From positions 434,001-498,000 of the forward strand of contig NZ_FOQH01000001.1 of NCBI RefSeq assembly GCF_900113695.1: a stretch of 64,000 nt of DNA. Reading direction: 5' to 3'. The DNA is from Albimonas pacifica. Lineage in GTDB: Bacteria > Pseudomonadota > Alphaproteobacteria > Rhodobacterales > Rhodobacteraceae. How positions within the stretch are numbered: position 1 is the first letter of the stretch; each line of letters starts with the position of its first letter. A model generated the notes under the pieces. It did no database searches. It worked only from the letters and a program-made list of their open reading frames with translations, and was not told the origin of the DNA. The position numbers and the translations under genes are program-made. Positions 26,452 to 35,225 of this stretch are shown here, piece after piece.

Positions 26452-28524
26452 TCAGGCCCTCCGGGCGTGCAGGAAACCGTCGGCGTCGACCTTCACGGTC
26501 CAGCCGGGGGGGACCACGGTGGTGGCGTCGAGCGACTCCACGATCGCCGGCCCCGCGAACTCCGCGTCGGCGGCGATGCCGTCGCGCCAGATCACCGGGC
26601 AGTCGACCTCGCCCGCCTCGGGGAACCACACGGGCCGCGTCTCGCGCCGCGCCGCGGCGGGGTCGATGTCCATCGACAGCCGCAGGGACGGCAGCAGGCC
26701 GAGCGCCGAGAGCCGGATGTTCACCAGCTGGATCGGCTCCGCCTCGTTGGCGTGGCCGTAGGTCTGGCGATGCTTTTCATGGAAGGCCGTGGCGATGGCC
26801 TCCATCGCGGCGTCGTTCAGCTCCCCTTCCGGCACGTTCACGGTCAGCTCGTAGGCCTGGCGGCGATAGCGCACGTCGGCCTGGCGGACCAGGCGGCGGC
26901 GCGCCTCGGGCACCTTGGCGCCCTCCAGCATCTTCAGCCCGTCGGCCTCCATGGTGGTGTATTCGGCCTGCAGCGCCTGGGGCGTCATCCCGGCGAGGTC
27001 CGCATAGACCGTCTTCGACCAGTCCCGCTTGAGGTTGGTGGTCACCAGCCCCAGCGCCGAGAACACCCCCGGCGCCGGCGGCACCACCACCGAGGTCATC
27101 CCCAGCTCCTCGGCGAGGAAGATCGCGTGGATCGCCCCGGCGCCGCCGAAGGCCATCAGGGTGAACTCGGTCGGGTCCAGGCCACGTTCCACGGACACGA
27201 TGCGCAGCGCCTGGGTCATGTTGGCGTTGACCACCTGCACGACCCGCTGGGCGGCCTCGTGGGCGCTCAGCCCCAGGGCGGCGCCGACCTCCGCCTCCAT
27301 GGCGCGCACCGCGCCCTCGCGGTTGATCTTCAGCTCGCCGTCCAGCAGCGAGACGGGGTTCAGATACCCCAGGATGACGTTCGCATCCGTCACCGTCGGC
27401 TTGTCCCCGCCGCGCCCGTAGGCCACCGGCCCGGGCAGGGAGCCCGCCGAGTGCGGCCCCACCTTCAAGGCGCCTCCCAGGTCCACCCAGGCGATCGAGC
27501 CGCCGCCCGAGGACACCTCGGCCAGGTCCACCACGGGCACCCGGATCGGATGCCCCGACCCGTTCAGCCAGCGCTTGGCGTTCGAGGTGCCGCCGACCTC
27601 GTATTCCGCCGTCACCTGGATCTCGCCGTCCACGATCACCGAGGCTTTCGCGGTGGTCCCGCCCATGTCGAAGGACAGCACCCGGTCCAGGCCCAGCTGC
27701 TCGCCCGCCAGCGCCGCGGCGATCACCCCGGCCGCGGGTCCGGATTCCACCGCCTGCGCCGGCATCCGCAGGCACTCGGCGATGTCCACGACCCCGCCCG
27801 AGGAGCCCATCACATGCAGCTCCGGCAGCCCGATCCCCTCGACGGCCGAGGAAAGGCGGGTGAGGTAGCTCTCCAGCAGCGGGCCGACATATGCGCAGAC
27901 GGCGGTGGTCGAGGCGCGCTCGAACTCCCGGATCTCCGGCAGCACGTCGGAGCTGAGGAAGATCTGCACGCCAGGCAGGGCCTCGCGCAGCAGCGCGCCG
28001 ACCCGCTGCTCATGCGCGGGATTGAGGAAGGAGAACAGGAAGCTCACCGCGACCGTCTGCGCGCCGCTCGCCTTGATCTGCGCGACCAGCGCCGGGATCT
28101 CGCTCTCGTCGAGCGGGGTCACCACGTCGCCCTGCGCATCCACCCGCTCGGTGATCTCGAACCGGTTCTGGCGCGGGATGATGACCGGCGGCGGATCCTG
28201 CTCGAGGTCGTAGAGGTCGATGCGGACCGAGCGGCGCAGCTCCAGCACGTCGCGATGCCCGCGGGTGCCGACGAAGGCGCAGGGGGCGCCTTTCTTCTCC
28301 AGCAGGGCGTTGGTGACGATGGTGGTCGCATGGCTCAGCAGCGTCACCGCATCCGCGCCGACCCCCTGCCGCTCCAGCCCCTGCGCGAGGCCCGCCAGCA
28401 CGCCTTCCGCGAAATCCAGGGGGGTCGTGGGCACCTTGGCGATGCCGATGCGCCCCGTCTCTTCCTCGACCATCGCGACGTCCGTGAAGGTGCCGCCGAT
28501 GTCCACTCCGATGCGCCAGGCCAC
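26452..28524 (-). CDS. Hydantoinase A / 5-oxoprolinase-like ATP-binding subunit
   Basis: A 690-residue HyuA-family protein with the ASKHA-type phosphate-binding motif GVDIGGTFTDVAMVEEETG at the N-terminus and a second one at SFDMGGTTAKASVI, plus GSSGGVVD and ALRIVSVERGLDP. The subunit uses ATP to phosphorylate the amide carbonyl before ring hydrolysis with HyuB. It begins with GTG, strongly supported by an AAGGAGG ribosome-binding site. It follows the flavin monooxygenase gene by 28 bp. Confidence 0.91.
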   Translation of the reverse strand: MAWRIGVDIGGTFTDVAMVEEETGRIGIAKVPTTPLDFAEGVLAGLAQGLERQGVGADAVTLLSHATTIVTNALLEKKGAPCAFVGTRGHRDVLELRRSVRIDLYDLEQDPPPVIIPRQNRFEITERVDAQGDVVTPLDESEIPALVAQIKASGAQTVAVSFLFSFLNPAHEQRVGALLREALPGVQIFLSSDVLPEIREFERASTTAVCAYVGPLLESYLTRLSSAVEGIGLPELHVMGSSGGVVDIAECLRMPAQAVESGPAAGVIAAALAGEQLGLDRVLSFDMGGTTAKASVIVDGEIQVTAEYEVGGTSNAKRWLNGSGHPIRVPVVDLAEVSSGGGSIAWVDLGGALKVGPHSAGSLPGPVAYGRGGDKPTVTDANVILGYLNPVSLLDGELKINREGAVRAMEAEVGAALGLSAHEAAQRVVQVVNANMTQALRIVSVERGLDPTEFTLMAFGGAGAIHAIFLAEELGMTSVVVPPAPGVFSALGLVTTNLKRDWSKTVYADLAGMTPQALQAEYTTMEADGLKMLEGAKVPEARRRLVRQADVRYRRQAYELTVNVPEGELNDAAMEAIATAFHEKHRQTYGHANEAEPIQLVNIRLSALGLLPSLRLSMDIDPAAARRETRPVWFPEAGEVDCPVIWRDGIAADAEFAGPAIVESLDATTVVPPGWTVKVDADGFLHARRA

Positions 28525-28552
28525 TGGGGCGCCTCCTTGTTCTTGTTATGGG

Positions 28553-29656
28553 TCAGACGGCGCGGGCGATGGCGCGCGGCGCCTCGCCGGCGTCGCCGAG
28601 CTCGGAAAGCGGGCCCACTTCCGCCTCGACCAGCGGGATCACCTCGGCGCCGAAACGCTCCAGCGAGGCCGCGGCCATCCGGATCGGCATGTCGCCGAAC
28701 TGGAAGAAGCAGTTGTAGTGCACGGGGCCGAGCGTGCGGATGTCCGTTACGATCCGCTCGGCCACCTCGTGCGCGTCGCCGATGACCATGTTGCGCGCCA
28801 GATCCTCGAGGCTGGGCTCGTCCGGCAGCTCCAGCGGCACGATCTCGCCCTTGTCGGTCAGGTCGATCTTCGGCTGGCGCAGCGCCCAGACCATGCGGGC
28901 GTAGGAGCGGGCGCGCTCCGCCGCCTCCAGCGCCTCGGCGTGCGAGCGCACCACGGCGATATACTGCTGCATGGCGATGCGCATCGTGTCCTCGGGCAGG
29001 CCCGAGGCGATCCAGTTCGCCCGCAGCCCCGCCTTCGACTTCACCAGCGCGTCGGCCTTGCCCGACCAGGCGCCGGCGATGAAGGCGGTGGGCTCGTGCG
29101 GGCCCACGGCCTTCAGCACCTCCGGCGCCTGCGTGGTCAGGAACAGCGGCGGCAGCTTGCCGGAGGCGGGCCGCATCGCGAACACCGTCGAGGGCGCCTC
29201 GAAATGCCTGCCCCTGAACTCGACATGCCCCTCCTCCATCGCCTGGCGGAGCACCTCGAAATACTCGCAGAACACCTCGTTCTTGGCCTTGATGTCGATC
29301 TTGAAGCGGTCGAACTCGTAGGGCTGGTAGCCCGAGCCCAGTCCCAGCAGCGCCCGCCCCCCCGACATCTGGTCCAGCAGCGCGATCTCCTGCGCCACCC
29401 GCAGCGGGTTGTGCAGCGGCAGCACGACCACCGCCGGCCCGATCTTGATGGTCGAGGTGCAGGCCGCCATGTGGCTGGCCATCATCAGCGGGCTGACCGA
29501 CAGCGAGTAGTTGGTGAAATGGTGCTCGGCGAACCAGGCGGCGTGAAAGCCCGCCGCTTCCGCGAGGCGGACCATGGTGCGGCCGTCCTCGATCACCCCG
29601 GCGATGCCGCCGGGATTGTCGCGATAGGTCAGCAGGTTGAACAGGCCGAACTGCAT
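28553..29656 (-). CDS. LLM class flavin-dependent oxidoreductase (paralogue)
   Basis: A 367-residue luciferase-like monooxygenase: MQFGLFNLLTYRDN, FHAAWFAEHHFTNYS, IKIGPAVVVLPLHNPLR and LLGLGSGYQPYEFDRFK. It is the promoter-proximal gene of the minus-strand operon with hyuAB, the peptide-type importer and the class III aminotransferase. The ATG at 29656 is chosen over an upstream in-frame codon because GGGGAGAG precedes it and the protein then starts exactly at the first beta-strand. The substrate is unknown; an oxygenation linked to the cyclic amide is plausible. Confidence 0.88.
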   Translation of the reverse strand: MQFGLFNLLTYRDNPGGIAGVIEDGRTMVRLAEAAGFHAAWFAEHHFTNYSLSVSPLMMASHMAACTSTIKIGPAVVVLPLHNPLRVAQEIALLDQMSGGRALLGLGSGYQPYEFDRFKIDIKAKNEVFCEYFEVLRQAMEEGHVEFRGRHFEAPSTVFAMRPASGKLPPLFLTTQAPEVLKAVGPHEPTAFIAGAWSGKADALVKSKAGLRANWIASGLPEDTMRIAMQQYIAVVRSHAEALEAAERARSYARMVWALRQPKIDLTDKGEIVPLELPDEPSLEDLARNMVIGDAHEVAERIVTDIRTLGPVHYNCFFQFGDMPIRMAAASLERFGAEVIPLVEAEVGPLSELGDAGEAPRAIARAV

Positions 29657-30113
29657 GGCTCTCCCCGGAAGTCTGGGCCTGGCGCGCTGGGGCGCGCCGG
29701 TCTTGGGGGCGACGGGGGGCGGGCTCGCCGCAGGGGCGGTCATGGCGCCGTCGTCGTCCTGTCATGAAGTCTTCGCTGCATCGCACCCTTGCGCAAACGA
29801 GAATTGCTGCGACGCAAACAAGCTGACCTAATGTCTGGACAATGGGCAAGCGCAGCTAATCCAAAGCGACGATTTTCCCGGCCGACCGGTCAGGGCATGG
29901 TGATCGGATGGGGCGGCGCGGGCCGGCGCGCGCCGCCTCTCACGACGCGGACAGGGGGCGCTCCCGGCGCCCGATCGTCGCGGCAAATTTCGACGGGCGG
30001 AATTATATTTCGCACCTCCGTCGCTTTCGATACGCTGCCCGGCAAAGAGGAACGCCGCGGCCGACTCGACCCGATACGGGCGGTCGCCGCCAGAAAACCG
30101 GAAGGACCCTGTC
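29657..30113. promoter_or_regulatory. Divergent regulatory region, hydantoinase operon / nitronate monooxygenase
   Basis: A 457-bp non-coding region between divergent transcription units, distinctly AT-richer than its surroundings at 29761-29885 and around 30001-30010, where aattatattt may be a -10 element for the nitronate monooxygenase gene. TTGCGCAA at 29789-29796 is a perfect 8-bp palindrome, and GCAAAC recurs about 20 bp away. No complete -35/-10 pair was convincing. Confidence 0.45.
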
Positions 30114-31157
30114 TTGAGCCTGCCCCCGATCCTGCAGAACCTGCGGCTGCCCGTCATGGCCTCGCCGCTGTTCATCATCTCCTATCCCGAGCTGGTCATC
30201 GCCCAGTGCAAGGCCGGCGTCGTCGGCTCCTTCCCCGCGCTCAACGCGCGCGAGAAGGACGGCGAGCCCCCGATGCTCGAGACCTGGCTGAAGCGGATCA
30301 CCGAGGAGCTGGACCGCCACAACCAGGCCAACCCCGACGCGCCGGCGGCCCCGTTCGCGGTCAACCAGATCGTGCACAAGTCCAACGCCCGCCTCGACCG
30401 CGACGTCGAGCTCTGCGTGAAATACAAGGTGCCGCTCTGGATCACCTCGCTGGGCGCGCGGACCGAGGTCTACGACGCGGCCCACTCCTGCGGCGGCTTC
30501 GTGGTGCATGACGTGATCAACAACCACTTCGCCAGGAAGGCGATCGACAAGGGCGCCGACGGCCTGGTGGCGGTCGCGGCCGGCGCCGGCGGCCACGCGG
30601 GCGCCCAGTCGCCGCTGGCCCTGGTCTCCGAGATCCGCGAGTGGTTCGACGGCGCGCTGCTGCTCTCGGGCGCCATCGGCAAGGGCGATTCGATCCTCGC
30701 CGCCCAGGCGATGGGCGCCGACATGGCCTACATCGGCTCGGCCTTCATCGCGACCGAGGAAGCCAACGCGGTCCCCGGCTACAAGCAGATGATCACCGAG
30801 GCGGGCGCCTCGGACATCGTCTACTCGAACCTCTTCACCGGCGTGCACGGCAACTACCTCAAGCCCTCGATCCGCAACGCGGGCATGGACCCCGACAACC
30901 TCGAGACCTCGGATCCCTCCAAGATGTCGTTCAAGCTCGACGAGTCGGGCGAGCGCGAGAAGCCCAAGAAGTGGAAGGAGATCTGGGGCGCCGGGCAGGG
31001 CATCGGCATGGTCAAGGAGGTGGTGCCGACCGCCGAGCTGGTGAACCGGCTGGAGCGCGAGTACTTCGCCGCCCGCGCCCGCATGGACGCGACCGGCCCC
31101 AAGGCCGCGAACCCCGGCTACGCGCGCCTGTCGACGGCCGAAGCGGCCGCCGGCTGA
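30114..31157 (+). CDS. Nitronate monooxygenase (2-nitropropane dioxygenase family)
   Basis: A 347-residue FMN-binding TIM-barrel protein. Family features: LRLPVMASPLFIIS at the N-terminus, the phosphate loop DGLVAVAAGAGGHAG and MGADMAYIGSAFIATEEA near the C-terminal end of the barrel. It oxidises alkyl nitronates such as the toxin propionate-3-nitronate to carbonyl compounds and nitrite. The start is TTG, preceded by GGAAGGA at good spacing. An IclR regulator follows 54 bp downstream on the same strand. Confidence 0.86.
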   Translation: MSLPPILQNLRLPVMASPLFIISYPELVIAQCKAGVVGSFPALNAREKDGEPPMLETWLKRITEELDRHNQANPDAPAAPFAVNQIVHKSNARLDRDVELCVKYKVPLWITSLGARTEVYDAAHSCGGFVVHDVINNHFARKAIDKGADGLVAVAAGAGGHAGAQSPLALVSEIREWFDGALLLSGAIGKGDSILAAQAMGADMAYIGSAFIATEEANAVPGYKQMITEAGASDIVYSNLFTGVHGNYLKPSIRNAGMDPDNLETSDPSKMSFKLDESGEREKPKKWKEIWGAGQGIGMVKEVVPTAELVNRLEREYFAARARMDATGPKAANPGYARLSTAEAAAG

Positions 31158-31211
31158 CGCCTGCGGGGGGGCGGCGCCGACGGGCCGCCTCCCCCTTTGA
31201 CCGGAGCCCAG

Positions 31212-32033
31212 ATGCGCAAGCGCTCGGCCATCCCCGAACACTCCGACCTGGCGGTCGGCCAGAAGCCCTTCGAGGGCGACCGCCAGTTCGTCTCGGCCCT
31301 GCATCGCGGCCTCGAGGTGCTGCGCGTGTTCCGCCCCGGCGACGAGGGTCTGGGCAACCAGGAGATCTGCGCGCGCTCCGGCCTCGGCGCCTCCACGGTC
31401 TCCCGCATCACCTACACGCTGACCCGGCTGGGCTACCTGCGCTACGACCCCCGCGACGGGCGCTATCGGCTCGGGGTGGCGGTGCTGGGCCTCGGCTACG
31501 CCTGCCTCGCGGGCCTGAAGATCCGCGACACCGCCCAGATCCACATGCAGGAGCTGGCCGAGCGCGTCGGCGGCGGCGTGGTCATCGCCCTCTCGGCGCG
31601 CGACAACCTGCGCATGACCTACATCGCCTGCGCCCGCTCCGAGGGGGTGATGAGCCTGCAGCTCGACGTCGGCTCCCGCATATCCCTCGCCCGCTCCGCC
31701 GCCGGCCGCGCCTGGCTGGCGGCGGCTCCGGAGGACGAGCGCGAGCGCCTGATCGAGGAGATGGAGGCCCAGGCCGACCCCGCCACCTGGCCCGCGATCC
31801 TGACCGGCATCCGCGACGCGATCCGCATGGTCGAGGAGCGCGGCTGGTGCATGTCGCTCGGCAACTGGCGCGCCCAGGTGAACACCGCCGGCGTGCCCCT
31901 GCGCACCGAGGGCGACGGCCAAGTCTACGCCCTGACCTGCGGCGGCGCGAGCTACACCCTCCCCCGCCTGCGCCTGGAAAAGGAGGTCGCCCCGATGCTC
32001 CAGGAGATGGCCGCCCGCATCTCCCGCGGCTGA
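31212..32033 (+). CDS. IclR family transcriptional regulator
   Basis: A 273-residue IclR regulator: a winged helix-turn-helix at about residues 30-85 (NQEICARSGLGASTVSRITY), then an effector domain (MQELAERVGGGVVIALSARD, SLARSAAGRAWLAA). Its order after the nitronate monooxygenase suggests it controls that gene or the divergent hydantoinase operon. The ATG at 31212 is preceded by CCGGAG; an upstream in-frame TTG at 31197 is less likely. Confidence 0.87.
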   Translation: MRKRSAIPEHSDLAVGQKPFEGDRQFVSALHRGLEVLRVFRPGDEGLGNQEICARSGLGASTVSRITYTLTRLGYLRYDPRDGRYRLGVAVLGLGYACLAGLKIRDTAQIHMQELAERVGGGVVIALSARDNLRMTYIACARSEGVMSLQLDVGSRISLARSAAGRAWLAAAPEDERERLIEEMEAQADPATWPAILTGIRDAIRMVEERGWCMSLGNWRAQVNTAGVPLRTEGDGQVYALTCGGASYTLPRLRLEKEVAPMLQEMAARISRG

Positions 32034-32172
32034 CCGCGCCGGCGCCGCGTCTCCCCGTGCGCCCGTGGCCGCCCCCTCGCCCGCGGCGCGCCCCCGCGGC
32101 GGCGGCCGCCGCCCCCGTCTCTCCGCCGGCCGACCTGGCGCCTGCGACGCCCGCCCCGATCGCCCCCCGGCA

Positions 32173-32334
32173 GCGCCTGTTCTCCGGAGCCGTCTCTCGC
32201 GGGCGCCGTCAGAGCGACTCGCCCCCTCCGGTCAAGGATCGCGAAGCGACCCCCCGAAGGGGGGCTCGTCCTTGACCGGAGGGGGCGAGTCGCTCAGGCA
32301 GCCCAGGCGAGAGACGGCTCCGGAGAACAGGCGC
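32173..32334. repeat. 162-bp nested inverted repeat, possible bidirectional terminator
   Basis: The outer arms 32173-32200 and 32307-32334 are 28-bp perfect reverse complements, and the inner arms 32213-32238 and 32269-32294 are 26-bp perfect reverse complements. The 12-nt stretches between them do not pair well. The central loop holds a further hairpin, cccccc-gaa-gggggg at 32250-32264. As RNA from either strand this would be an extremely stable structure, and as DNA it could extrude a cruciform. Confidence 0.9.
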
Positions 32335-32419
32335 GGGCTTGTTCTTGGGTGAGTCAGGAGCCCGCCGGAGGCTCCCGCTCCGCTGGTTCCTCAAGACCTC
32401 CCCCCCATGCGCGGACCCG

Positions 32420-32496
32420 GCCAAGCCCGCCCGCAGGGCGCCTGTAGACCGCTGCTTCGACAAGCGGTCTACAGGCGCCCTGCGGGCGGGCTTGGC
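32420..32496. repeat. 34-bp perfect inverted repeat, second hairpin between iclR and gmaS
   Basis: Arms 32420-32453 and 32463-32496 are perfect reverse complements with a 9-nt loop, ending 30 bp from the gmaS stop codon. Most of one arm recurs at 13031-13064. The position suits termination of gmaS-operon transcripts from the minus strand and of iclR transcripts from the plus strand. Confidence 0.9.
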
Positions 32497-32525
32497 GGCG
32501 TCGCGCCGGCGTCCGACGCCGGGTC

Positions 32526-33833
32526 TCAGACGTCCAGCGTCCAGTCCCGCTCCCACGTGGTGAAGGCGGAGACGTAGCTCTGCCACTCCTGCCGCTTCAG
32601 CTTGAGGTAGGCCGTCGAGAACGCCTCCCCCAGCGCGCCCTGCAGGGTTTCGTCCGCCTCGAAAGCGCGCAGGGCGTCGAGCAGGTTCAGCGGCAGCCGC
32701 TGCGCCCCCTCGGCCTTCTGCGGCTCGGCGTACATGTCGAAGTCGCAATGCGCGCCCGGGTCCGCCTTCGTGGCGATCCCGTCGAGCCCCGCCGCGATCA
32801 CCGCCGCCTGCAGCAGATACGGGTTCGTCGCCCCGTCCGCGAGCCGCAGCTCGAATCGCCCCGGCCCCGGCACGCGCACCATGTGGGTGCGGTTGTTCCC
32901 CGACCAGGTGATCGTGTTCGGCGCCCAGGTCGCCCCCGAATGCGTCGCCGGCGCGTTGATCCGCTTGTAGGAGTTCACCGTCGGATTGGTCAGCGCCGTG
33001 AGCCCGGCCGCGTGCTTCATGATCCCGCCCAGGAACCACCGCCCCTGCTCCGACAGCCCGAACTCGGCGGCCGGATCCGCGAAGGCGTTCACCTCGCCCG
33101 CCAGGTCCCAGACCGAGACATGGATGTGGCAGCCGTTCCCCGTCAGCCCCGCGAAGGGCTTGGGCATGAAGGTGGCGCGCAGCCCCGCGGCCTCGGCCTG
33201 CGACTTCACCATGAATTTGAAGAACGAGTGCCGGTCCGCCGTCACCAGGGCATCGTCGAAGTCCCAGTTCATCTCGAACTGGCCGTTCGCGTCCTCATGG
33301 TCGTTCTGGTAGGGGCCCCAGCCCAGCTCCAGCATCCCGTCGCAGATCGCCGAGATCACGTCGAAGCGCCGCATCAGCGCCTGCTGGTCGTAGCAGGGCT
33401 TGTCGGCCTTGTCCTGGCCGTCCGCGATCTCCGCCCCGTCGGCCGAGACCAGGAAGAACTCCGCCTCGACCCCCGTCTTCACCCGCAGCCCCAGCGCCGC
33501 CGCCTTCTCCACCTGCGCCTTCAGCACCTGCCGCGGCGACTGCGCCAGCGGCGCCTCGTCCAGCAGCAGGTCGGCGGGGACCCAGGCCACCTCCGGCTTC
33601 CACGGCAGCTGCATCACCGCATCCGCATCCGGGACCGCGAACAGGTCCGGATGCGCCGGCGTCAGGTCCAGCCAGGAGGCGAAGCCGGCGAAGCCCGCGC
33701 CGTCCTCCTGCATCATGGCGATGGCCTGCAGGGGGACCAGCTTCGCCCGCTGCCCCCCGAACAGGTCCGTGTAGCCGATCATGAAGTAGCGCACCCCGCG
33801 CTCCTTCCCCCAGGCGGCCAGATCCTTGGTCAT
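32526..33833 (-). CDS. gmaS: Gamma-glutamylmethylamide synthetase (type III glutamine-synthetase-like)
   Basis: A 435-residue glutamine-synthetase-fold enzyme: VEAEFFLV and QFEMNW metal-site segments, NGCHIHVSVWD (the conserved GxxxHxH) and NRTHMVRVPGPGRFELR. The length and sequence fit type III glutamate-ammonia ligase. Because it is followed upstream by mgsC, mgsB and mgsA and faces mgdABCD, it is assigned as GmaS, which condenses glutamate with methylamine using ATP. The ATG at 33833 is preferred; an upstream TTG at 33890 is possible. If the assignment is wrong it would be the related GlnT. Confidence 0.85.
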   Translation of the reverse strand: MTKDLAAWGKERGVRYFMIGYTDLFGGQRAKLVPLQAIAMMQEDGAGFAGFASWLDLTPAHPDLFAVPDADAVMQLPWKPEVAWVPADLLLDEAPLAQSPRQVLKAQVEKAAALGLRVKTGVEAEFFLVSADGAEIADGQDKADKPCYDQQALMRRFDVISAICDGMLELGWGPYQNDHEDANGQFEMNWDFDDALVTADRHSFFKFMVKSQAEAAGLRATFMPKPFAGLTGNGCHIHVSVWDLAGEVNAFADPAAEFGLSEQGRWFLGGIMKHAAGLTALTNPTVNSYKRINAPATHSGATWAPNTITWSGNNRTHMVRVPGPGRFELRLADGATNPYLLQAAVIAAGLDGIATKADPGAHCDFDMYAEPQKAEGAQRLPLNLLDALRAFEADETLQGALGEAFSTAYLKLKRQEWQSYVSAFTTWERDWTLDV

Positions 33834-33896
33834 CCGTCTATCCCTGTCGGTTGCTCCGCGCGGGGTTCCCCCGTCGTTGGTTTTTTCCAAGGGCGG

Positions 33897-35225
33897 TCAG
33901 AACCCGCCGCCCCCCGGAATCCAGCTGGTCCCCGCCAGAGGCACCCGCGCCATCGCGGCCGCCTCCATGGTCAGGGCGCAGAGGTCCTCCGGCTCCAGGT
34001 TCCTCAGGTCGGACTTGCCGCAGGCCCGCGCGATGGTCTGCGCCTCGAGCGTCATCACCGCGAGGTAGTTGGCCAGCCGCCGCCCCGCCGCCACCGGATC
34101 CAGCCGAGCGGCCAGTTCCGGGTCCTGCGTGGTGATCCCCGCGGGATCCTGCCCCGCGTGCCAGTCGTCATAGGCCCCGGCCGTGGTGCCCAGGGCCCGA
34201 TACTCGGCCTCCCACCGGGGATCGTTGTCCCCCAGCGCCACCAGCGCAGCCGTCCCGATGGACACGGCATCCGCCCCCAGCGCCATGGCCTTGGCCACAT
34301 CCGCCCCGTTGCGGATCCCGCCCGACATGATCAGCTGCACCTTGCGATGCATCCCCAGGTCCTGCAGCGCCTGCACCGCCGGCCGGATGCAGGCGAGCGT
34401 CGGCAGGCCGACATGCTCGATGAACACCTCCTGCGTCGCCGCGGTGCCGCCCTGCATCCCGTCCAGCACCACCACGTCCGCGCCCGACTTCACCGCCAGC
34501 GCCACGTCGTAATAGGGCCGCGAGCCGCCCACCTTCACGTAGATCGGCTTCTCCCAGCCGGTGATCTCGCGCAGCTCCCCGATCTTGATCTCCAGGTCGT
34601 CCGGCCCCGTCCAATCCGGATGCCGGCAGGCCGAGCGCTGGTCGATCCCCTCCGGCAGATCGCGCATCCCCGCGACCCTTTCGGAAATCTTCTGCCCCAG
34701 CAGCATCCCGCCCCCGCCCGGCTTCGCGCCCTGGCCGACCACCACCTCGATGGCGTCCGCCCGTCGCAGATCCCGCGGGTTCATCCCGTAGCGCGAGGGC
34801 AGATACTGGTAGACCAGCAGCTCCGAGTGCCCCCTCTCCTCCTCCGTCATCCCCCCGTCGCCGGTGGTCGTCGAGGTCCCCGCGATCGTCGCCCCGCGCC
34901 CCAGCGCCTCCTTCGCCTGCCCCGAGAGCGAGCCGAAGGACATCCCCGCAATGGTGATCGGGATCTTCAGATGAATGGGCTTCGAGGCGAACCGATCCCC
35001 CAGCGTGACGGCGGTGTTGCAGGCCTCCCGATACCCCTCCAGCGGATAGCGCGAGATCGAGGCCCCGAGGAACAGCAGGTCGTCGAAATGCGGAACCTTC
35101 CGCTTCGCGCCCCCGCCCCGGATGTCGTAGATCCCCGTCGCCGCCGCCCGGCGGATCTCGGAGAGGGTGTAGTCGTCGAAGGTCGCCGACTTGCGCGGGA
35201 AGGTGGGCGGGTTGTCGTAGGACAT
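33897..35225 (-). CDS. mgsC: N-methylglutamate synthase subunit C (GlxD/GltB FMN domain)
   Basis: A 442-residue protein equivalent to the central FMN-binding barrel of glutamate synthase: ITIAGMSFGSLSGQAKEALGRG, GQGAKPGGGGMLLGQKIS, VKSGADVVVLDGMQGGTAAT and MSGGIRNGADVAKAMALGADAV. With MgsA and MgsB it converts gamma-glutamylmethylamide (as methylamine donor) and 2-oxoglutarate or glutamate to N-methylglutamate. It begins at the base where mgsB ends (TGATG overlap). Confidence 0.87.
   Translation of the reverse strand: MSYDNPPTFPRKSATFDDYTLSEIRRAAATGIYDIRGGGAKRKVPHFDDLLFLGASISRYPLEGYREACNTAVTLGDRFASKPIHLKIPITIAGMSFGSLSGQAKEALGRGATIAGTSTTTGDGGMTEEERGHSELLVYQYLPSRYGMNPRDLRRADAIEVVVGQGAKPGGGGMLLGQKISERVAGMRDLPEGIDQRSACRHPDWTGPDDLEIKIGELREITGWEKPIYVKVGGSRPYYDVALAVKSGADVVVLDGMQGGTAATQEVFIEHVGLPTLACIRPAVQALQDLGMHRKVQLIMSGGIRNGADVAKAMALGADAVSIGTAALVALGDNDPRWEAEYRALGTTAGAYDDWHAGQDPAGITTQDPELAARLDPVAAGRRLANYLAVMTLEAQTIARACGKSDLRNLEPEDLCALTMEAAAMARVPLAGTSWIPGGGGF

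Larger units (their letters stand above)
32034..32525. other. Non-coding convergent gap with two large inverted repeats
   Basis: A 492-bp gap between the convergent iclR and gmaS genes. Nearly half is occupied by the two inverted repeats annotated separately (32173-32334 and 32420-32496). The remainder is GC-rich, with no credible gene. Confidence 0.7.

Noticed and set aside
24691-28785. Very long open frame on the plus strand (over 1,300 codons) antisense to hyuA and hyuB
   Set aside because: It reads as low-complexity His/Arg/Gly/Leu-rich protein without domains, a usual by-product of high-GC codon bias in the opposite strand; HyuA and HyuB on the minus strand are clearly conserved.
32526-33833. 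Housekeeping glutamine synthetase (GlnA)
   Set aside because: At 435 residues and with type III sequence features, next to mgsABC and mgdABCD, it fits gamma-glutamylmethylamide synthetase rather than the housekeeping enzyme.
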